The position numbers and the translations under genes are program-made. Under the pieces are notes generated by a model. The model worked only from the letters and a program-made list of their open reading frames with translations, was not told where the DNA came from and made no database searches. 64,000 nt of DNA from Paenibacillus alginolyticus DSM 5050 = NBRC 15375. Lineage in GTDB: Bacteria; Bacillota; Bacilli; Paenibacillales; NBRC-103111. How positions within the stretch are numbered: position 1 is the stretch's first letter; each line of letters starts with the position of its first letter. The stretch covers positions 62,001-126,000 of the forward strand of contig NZ_AUGY01000013.1 in assembly GCF_000422905.1 (NCBI RefSeq). Direction: 5' to 3'. Positions 61,656 through 64,000 of the stretch are shown piece by piece.

Positions 61656-62885
61656 ATGAAATTATCACGAAGGGATTTTCTGCTGAAAGGTACAGCCATG
61701 TTTGCGACTTTAGGCCTAGGCGGGGCTTTATTTACAGCAACGGGAAAATCGATTTTTGCTGGCGGTGTTGACGATAATGTTGATGAACCCGTGCTTGTTG
61801 TTGTTCAGTTAAGCGGCGGAAATGATGGCATTAATACGCTAATCCCTTATGGACAAGGAATTTATTATGATGCGCGCCCGACGCTGGCTTACCAGCAGAA
61901 GGATGTGCTTGCGTTGGATAATCAAGTAGGTTTGCATCCGAGTTTAGTTGGCCTCGCTGCACTTTATAAGCTCGGGAAAATGGCTGTCGTACAGGGAGTT
62001 GGATATCCGGAACCCGATCACTCTCATTTCCGCTCTATGGAAATTTGGCAGACAGCTGAGCCAGCGAAGATGAGTCGAAGCGGTTGGCTTGCACGCTATG
62101 CGGAGTCTTCTTTAAGAGATAGCAGCAATCCGCTCAAAGCTATACAGATTGGCGCAGGTGGCAAGGCATTTGCTTCAGAGAAGATGAGCTTTCCTGTTAT
62201 CCAATCTTTAGAAACCTATCATCTGATTGATCCGAAAACTGCGATGATGGACAAAATTCGGATCACCAAAGCATTCTTGGAGATGTATGGTGTGCAGAAT
62301 CAGACGGAACAGCTGCGCGTCGTATCAGGGCGTGGATATGAAGCCTTCAAAAGTGTTGAAGCGATTCAAGCTTTAACGGCTGCTTATGCGAATAAAGTGG
62401 AGTATCCTAAAACTAATTTTGCAAGGGATCTCCAATTAGTATCTAAGCTGCTGGCCGGTAAATCAGGCACAAGAATATTTAATGTGCAAATCGGCGGTTT
62501 TGACGATCATGCGGATGAGAAGGTACAGCATGCCAAAGTGCTGACTCAAGTTGACGAGGGTCTGACAGCGTTCTATAAAGACTTAGAGTCACAAGGACTG
62601 CAGGACCGTGTTGTGGTGATGATGTTTTCGGAGTTTGGGCGCAGGGTGAAGGAGAACGGAAGCGGCGGAACCGACCATGGAACGGCAGCTCCGATGTTTG
62701 TAATTGGAGGCAAAGTGAATGGCGGTCTCTATGGAGCGTACCCGAGCCTGAGCAATTTGGACAATGGGGATTTGAAGTATGAGGTTGATTTCCGAAGTGT
62801 TTACAGCACGCTTATAGATAAATGGTTGAAAGGTGACGCAACGGCAGTGCTTGGCAAGTCCTATGAGTCTTTAAAATTTATCTAA
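61656..62885 (+). CDS. DUF1501 family protein, Tat-exported
   Basis: 409-residue protein with a twin-arginine signal (LSRRDFLLKGTAMFATLGLG). VVVQLSGGNDGINTLIPYGQ, HSHFRSMEIWQTAEP, GGFDDHADE and FSEFGRRVKENGSGGTDHGT match DUF1501, a sulfatase/phosphatase-like fold. ATG 61656 has AAGGGGTGAG ahead. Likely acts outside the membrane with the DUF1800 partner. Confidence 0.9.
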   Translation: MKLSRRDFLLKGTAMFATLGLGGALFTATGKSIFAGGVDDNVDEPVLVVVQLSGGNDGINTLIPYGQGIYYDARPTLAYQQKDVLALDNQVGLHPSLVGLAALYKLGKMAVVQGVGYPEPDHSHFRSMEIWQTAEPAKMSRSGWLARYAESSLRDSSNPLKAIQIGAGGKAFASEKMSFPVIQSLETYHLIDPKTAMMDKIRITKAFLEMYGVQNQTEQLRVVSGRGYEAFKSVEAIQALTAAYANKVEYPKTNFARDLQLVSKLLAGKSGTRIFNVQIGGFDDHADEKVQHAKVLTQVDEGLTAFYKDLESQGLQDRVVVMMFSEFGRRVKENGSGGTDHGTAAPMFVIGGKVNGGLYGAYPSLSNLDNGDLKYEVDFRSVYSTLIDKWLKGDATAVLGKSYESLKFI

Positions 62886-62887
62886 TG

Positions 62888-62917
62888 AAAGCCGAGGTCC
62901 TGTGCCTCGGCTTTTGG
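62888..62917 (+). terminator. Terminator of the DUF1800/DUF1501 pair
   Basis: AAAGCCGAGG pairs with CCTCGGCTTT around TCCTGTG. Confidence 0.85.
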
Positions 62918-62985
62918 TTTTTAGTCGTTCATGGTAACCTGTTAAAAAGGAAAAAATTCTTCGTGCTGGTGGAGGTGCTTTAACG

Positions 62986-63513
62986 GTGAGCATAGAGCCT
63001 ATTTCGGATCATCTGCAGGAGGATTTAAGGATACTTTTCGTGGGCTATAACCCTAGTGTACGATCCGGAGAAACGGGTCACCATTATGCGAATCCGAACA
63101 ATCGTTTTTATCGGATCCTTTTCCAAGCGGGATTAACACCACGGCTGTATAAACCTCAAGAGGATGGGGATCTGTTGAAGCTCGGTTACGGGTTTACGAA
63201 TATCGTGGCCCGCCCTTCTTTAACAGCTGCAGAAATTACGTCAGAGGAATACCGGGAAGGTCGACTTATTTTGAAAGAAAAGATCAAAGCCTATCGTCCA
63301 AGTATTGTCTGTTTTGTAGGGAAAGGTGTGTATGAACAGTATAGCGGCCGTAGGGGAATGAGTTGGGGGACTCAACAGGATCCGATGGTTGAAGGTGTGA
63401 TCGACTATGTATGTCCCTCTTCTAGCGGGCTGGTTCGGATGAAGCTTGAGGAGATGGTTGCTATTTATAGCGGCATCAAGAAATGTATCGGAACGGAGTT
63501 GGGGAACGGATGA
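62986..63513 (+). CDS. mug: G:T/U mismatch-specific DNA glycosylase Mug
   Basis: 175-residue uracil-DNA glycosylase-superfamily enzyme. The Mug signature GYNPSVRSGETGHHYANPNNRFY is split over residues 19-41 with the catalytic-site Asn in GYNPS; CPSSSGLVRM is the C-terminal intercalation loop equivalent of Mug. GTG start with GGAGGTG upstream. It overlaps the NUDIX gene by four bases. Confidence 0.9.
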   Translation: MSIEPISDHLQEDLRILFVGYNPSVRSGETGHHYANPNNRFYRILFQAGLTPRLYKPQEDGDLLKLGYGFTNIVARPSLTAAEITSEEYREGRLILKEKIKAYRPSIVCFVGKGVYEQYSGRRGMSWGTQQDPMVEGVIDYVCPSSSGLVRMKLEEMVAIYSGIKKCIGTELGNG

Positions 63514-64000
63514 ATATCCCATGGTTGGAGTGGGCCAAAGAGATTCAGGCCATTAGTCAAGCGGGGCTTACTTACGGTGAGAATGGCTATGACTTGGAGC
63601 GATACGAGGCGCTGCGCAAGATCAGCGTGGAGATGATGAGTTATTTCTCAGAGACACCGATCGATAAGGTGACAGCTTTATTCGCCAGCGACACAGGTTA
63701 TCAGACGCCGAAAGTGGATATTCGGGCCGTCGTATTGAGAGAGAACAAGCTGCTGCTGGTGAAGGAAAGGGCCGACGGTGCTTGGGCTTTGCCTGGGGGC
63801 TGGGCGGACATCGGCCTCACACCGTCGGAGGTCGCCGTCAAGGAGACCCGCGAGGAGGCCGGCTATGATGTCAAGCCGGTGCGATTGCTGGCGGTCTTCG
63901 ATAAGAAGCGCCACGCGCACCCGCCTTCGGCCAACCACGTGTACAAGATGTTCATCTTGTGCGAGTTGGTGGGCGGGGAAGCACTTGAAGCCGGGCTGGA
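63510..64000 (+). CDS. NUDIX hydrolase with N-terminal NUDIX-associated domain (3' end outside window)
   Basis: 163 codons are visible from ATG 63510 and the frame is open at the window edge. Residues 1-60 (IPWLEWAKEIQAISQAGLTY, LERYEALRKIS) form the helical domain that precedes some NUDIX enzymes. The NUDIX box begins GGWADIGLTPSEVAVKETRE and ends with EEAG; the first Glu of the classical box is Leu here, which I believe is usual in this branch. Start overlaps mug. G+C rises sharply after about 63740. Confidence 0.88.
   Translation, partial: MNIPWLEWAKEIQAISQAGLTYGENGYDLERYEALRKISVEMMSYFSETPIDKVTALFASDTGYQTPKVDIRAVVLRENKLLLVKERADGAWALPGGWADIGLTPSEVAVKETREEAGYDVKPVRLLAVFDKKRHAHPPSANHVYKMFILCELVGGEALEAGL

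Overview
The window looks like a chromosomal segment of a spore-forming member of the Bacillales, most likely a Paenibacillus-type bacterium. The reasons are two CotF-like spore coat proteins, a gamma-SASP-like peptide, YtxC next to thrS, T-box and S-box leaders, LiaFSR, a BirA-type biotin operator, strong AAGGAGG ribosome binding sites, frequent TTG and GTG starts, and many small proteins of the kind seen in Paenibacillus. No rRNA, tRNA, CRISPR array, transposase or prophage module was seen. The genus call is inference from gene content.

Layout. 1-5992 is the end of a cobalamin operon (cbiB partial, cobS, cobD, cobQ, PduO-type adenosyltransferase) followed by an RluA-type pseudouridine synthase. 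6040-8830 holds an ArsC/Spx-like protein, an M50 protease and a class I aminotransferase. 8922-11260 is a translationally coupled pair of DGQHR (DndB-like) proteins without dnd partners. 11272-13690 is gene-poor: two dispersed repeat families, two coat proteins, a glycosidase relic and a winged-helix gene broken by one stop codon. 13750-18641 has a giant double mannosyltransferase, an FMN reductase behind a promoter/terminator leader, and a 5'-3' exonuclease. 18689-22271 is an aldo/keto reductase, an AraC regulator and divergent uxaE with a cre-like site. 22437-24583 has the second repeat element and small genes plus an HRDC protein. 24640-31557 has T-box/tyrS, corA, a small gene and an S-box methionine operon (metA, metI, metC). 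31694-37674 has mqnC, a 35-aa membrane peptide, ytxC, T-box/thrS, a 3D-domain protein and a SASP-like peptide. 37816-44826 has an unusual chemoreceptor, amt with a TnrA/GlnR-like site, liaFSR and yugN. 44969-53306 has an HtrA protease, an OmpR-type two-component pair, ispH, a DUF2062 protein, aroF and glnA with GlnR-like sites. 54161-60256 is a complete biotin operon (bioA-D-B-F-H-C) behind a 12-bp-arm BirA operator. The end holds a DUF1800/DUF1501 Tat pair and a mug-NUDIX pair.

How the parts work together. Much of the window is amino acid, nitrogen and cofactor supply with clear cis-regulation: tRNA-sensing T-boxes (Tyr, Thr), a SAM riboswitch (Met), GlnR/TnrA-like operators (ammonium uptake and assimilation) and a BirA operator (biotin). 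The least explained items are the DGQHR pair, a 95-bp repeat found twice directly behind intrinsic terminators in the same relative orientation, and a second repeat family built from four regularly spaced TTGTA-type palindromes. All calls are by reading alone; no database was searched.
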